Positions 63,746 through 64,000 of a stretch of 64,000 bases of DNA are shown here, piece after piece. The DNA lies in contig JAEVYU010000055.1 of NCBI GenBank assembly GCA_023392595.1, forward strand, positions 1 through 64,000, read 5' to 3'. How positions within the stretch are numbered: position 1 is the first letter of the stretch; each line of letters starts with the position of its first letter. Both the position numbers and the translations under genes were made by a program. The notes below the pieces were generated by a model, which did not search any database, was not told the DNA's origin, and saw only the letters and a program-made list of their open reading frames with translations. This DNA comes from Bacillota bacterium (GTDB lineage Bacteria > Bacillota > UBA4882 > UBA8346).

Positions 63746-64000
63746 TGAATCAAATTCGTTATACTCAAAGAATCTGCACAGATCAGGGGAAAATTGAAGC
63801 TTTGCTCGGGCGTACCCGGACCGGTATCCTGGCTATGGTGGCCGAGGGCCTGCCTTACGCGGTGCCGGTTAATTTTATATGGTATCGCGGAGCGGTTTAC
63901 TTTCACGGTATGGGTTCGGGTAAAAAGGATGCGATCCTTTGCCAAAATCCGCCCGTTACCTTTACGGTATATGAGGAATACGGTACGGTGACCGATCCGG
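63745..64000 (+). CDS. pyridoxamine 5'-phosphate oxidase/NimA-like protein (partial)
   Basis: The first 85 residues of a flavin-binding split-barrel protein (GILAMVAEGLPYAVPVNFIW, YFHGMGSGKKDAIL), cut by the window end. The ATG at 63745 shares its A with the stop of the amidotransferase gene (TGATG), implying translational coupling. Confidence 0.8.
   Translation, partial: MNQIRYTQRICTDQGKIEALLGRTRTGILAMVAEGLPYAVPVNFIWYRGAVYFHGMGSGKKDAILCQNPPVTFTVYEEYGTVTDP

Overview
The window looks like a chromosome segment of an anaerobic, probably diderm, Bacillota-type bacterium (inference). Reasons: a cysteine-type sulfatase set with an oxygen-sensitive radical-SAM maturase, an Fe-only nitrogenase, YesM/YesN-type sugar regulation, LacI and ROK regulators, AGGAGG-type ribosome sites and clear TTGACA/TATAAT promoters. 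Solute-binding proteins carry signal peptides ending in A-x-A without a clear lipobox, which fits a periplasm better than a monoderm wall. No rRNA, tRNA or CRISPR array was seen.

Layout. 1-1.8 kb: an XRE repressor diverging from a small unknown gene, then an Rhs/YD-repeat remnant. 1.8-10.7 kb: a catabolic cluster of an M20 amidohydrolase (minus strand), adenine deaminase, a PotABCD-like ABC transporter, an OsmC protein and a second M20 amidohydrolase, ending in a dead transposase fragment. 11.1-14.6 kb: anaerobic sulfatase maturase, a chemoreceptor behind a possible structured leader RNA, and a DUF202 protein. 14.6-27.8 kb: a sulfated-sugar locus with YesN/YesM two-component system, sugar ABC transporter (SBP and two permeases, no ATPase), three sulfatases without signal peptides, an aldose-1-epimerase-like protein and a frameshifted TauE/SafE pseudogene.

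28.1-41.7 kb: a duplicated signalling/transport region: two chemoreceptors, two NitT/TauT-type binding proteins, one permease and ATPase, and two paralogous pairs of multi-TM histidine kinase plus NarL-type regulator. Its intergenic DNA holds an array of palindromes spaced exactly 21 bp and a long imperfect inverted repeat. 41.9-53.8 kb: a sugar-phosphate island (ROK regulator with twin operators, class II aldolase, PGI-like, ManA-like, LacI regulator, PfkA-like kinase, TPI-like protein, LarA-family protein, two TauE/SafE proteins). Several of these enzymes have altered substrate- or phosphate-binding motifs, so the island may be a parallel glycolysis for a non-standard sugar.

53.8-64 kb: a compact Fe-only nitrogenase operon, anfH-anfD-anfG-anfK-nifB-nifI1-nifI2-nifV(omega)-nifV(alpha), diverging from a methyltransferase gene with matching repeat elements just downstream of both predicted start points; then a glutamine amidotransferase and a partial PPOX/NimA-like gene cut by the window end. 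Within the window the cluster supplies reductase, catalytic subunits, NifB-co synthesis, homocitrate synthesis and PII-type post-translational control, with no nifEN.
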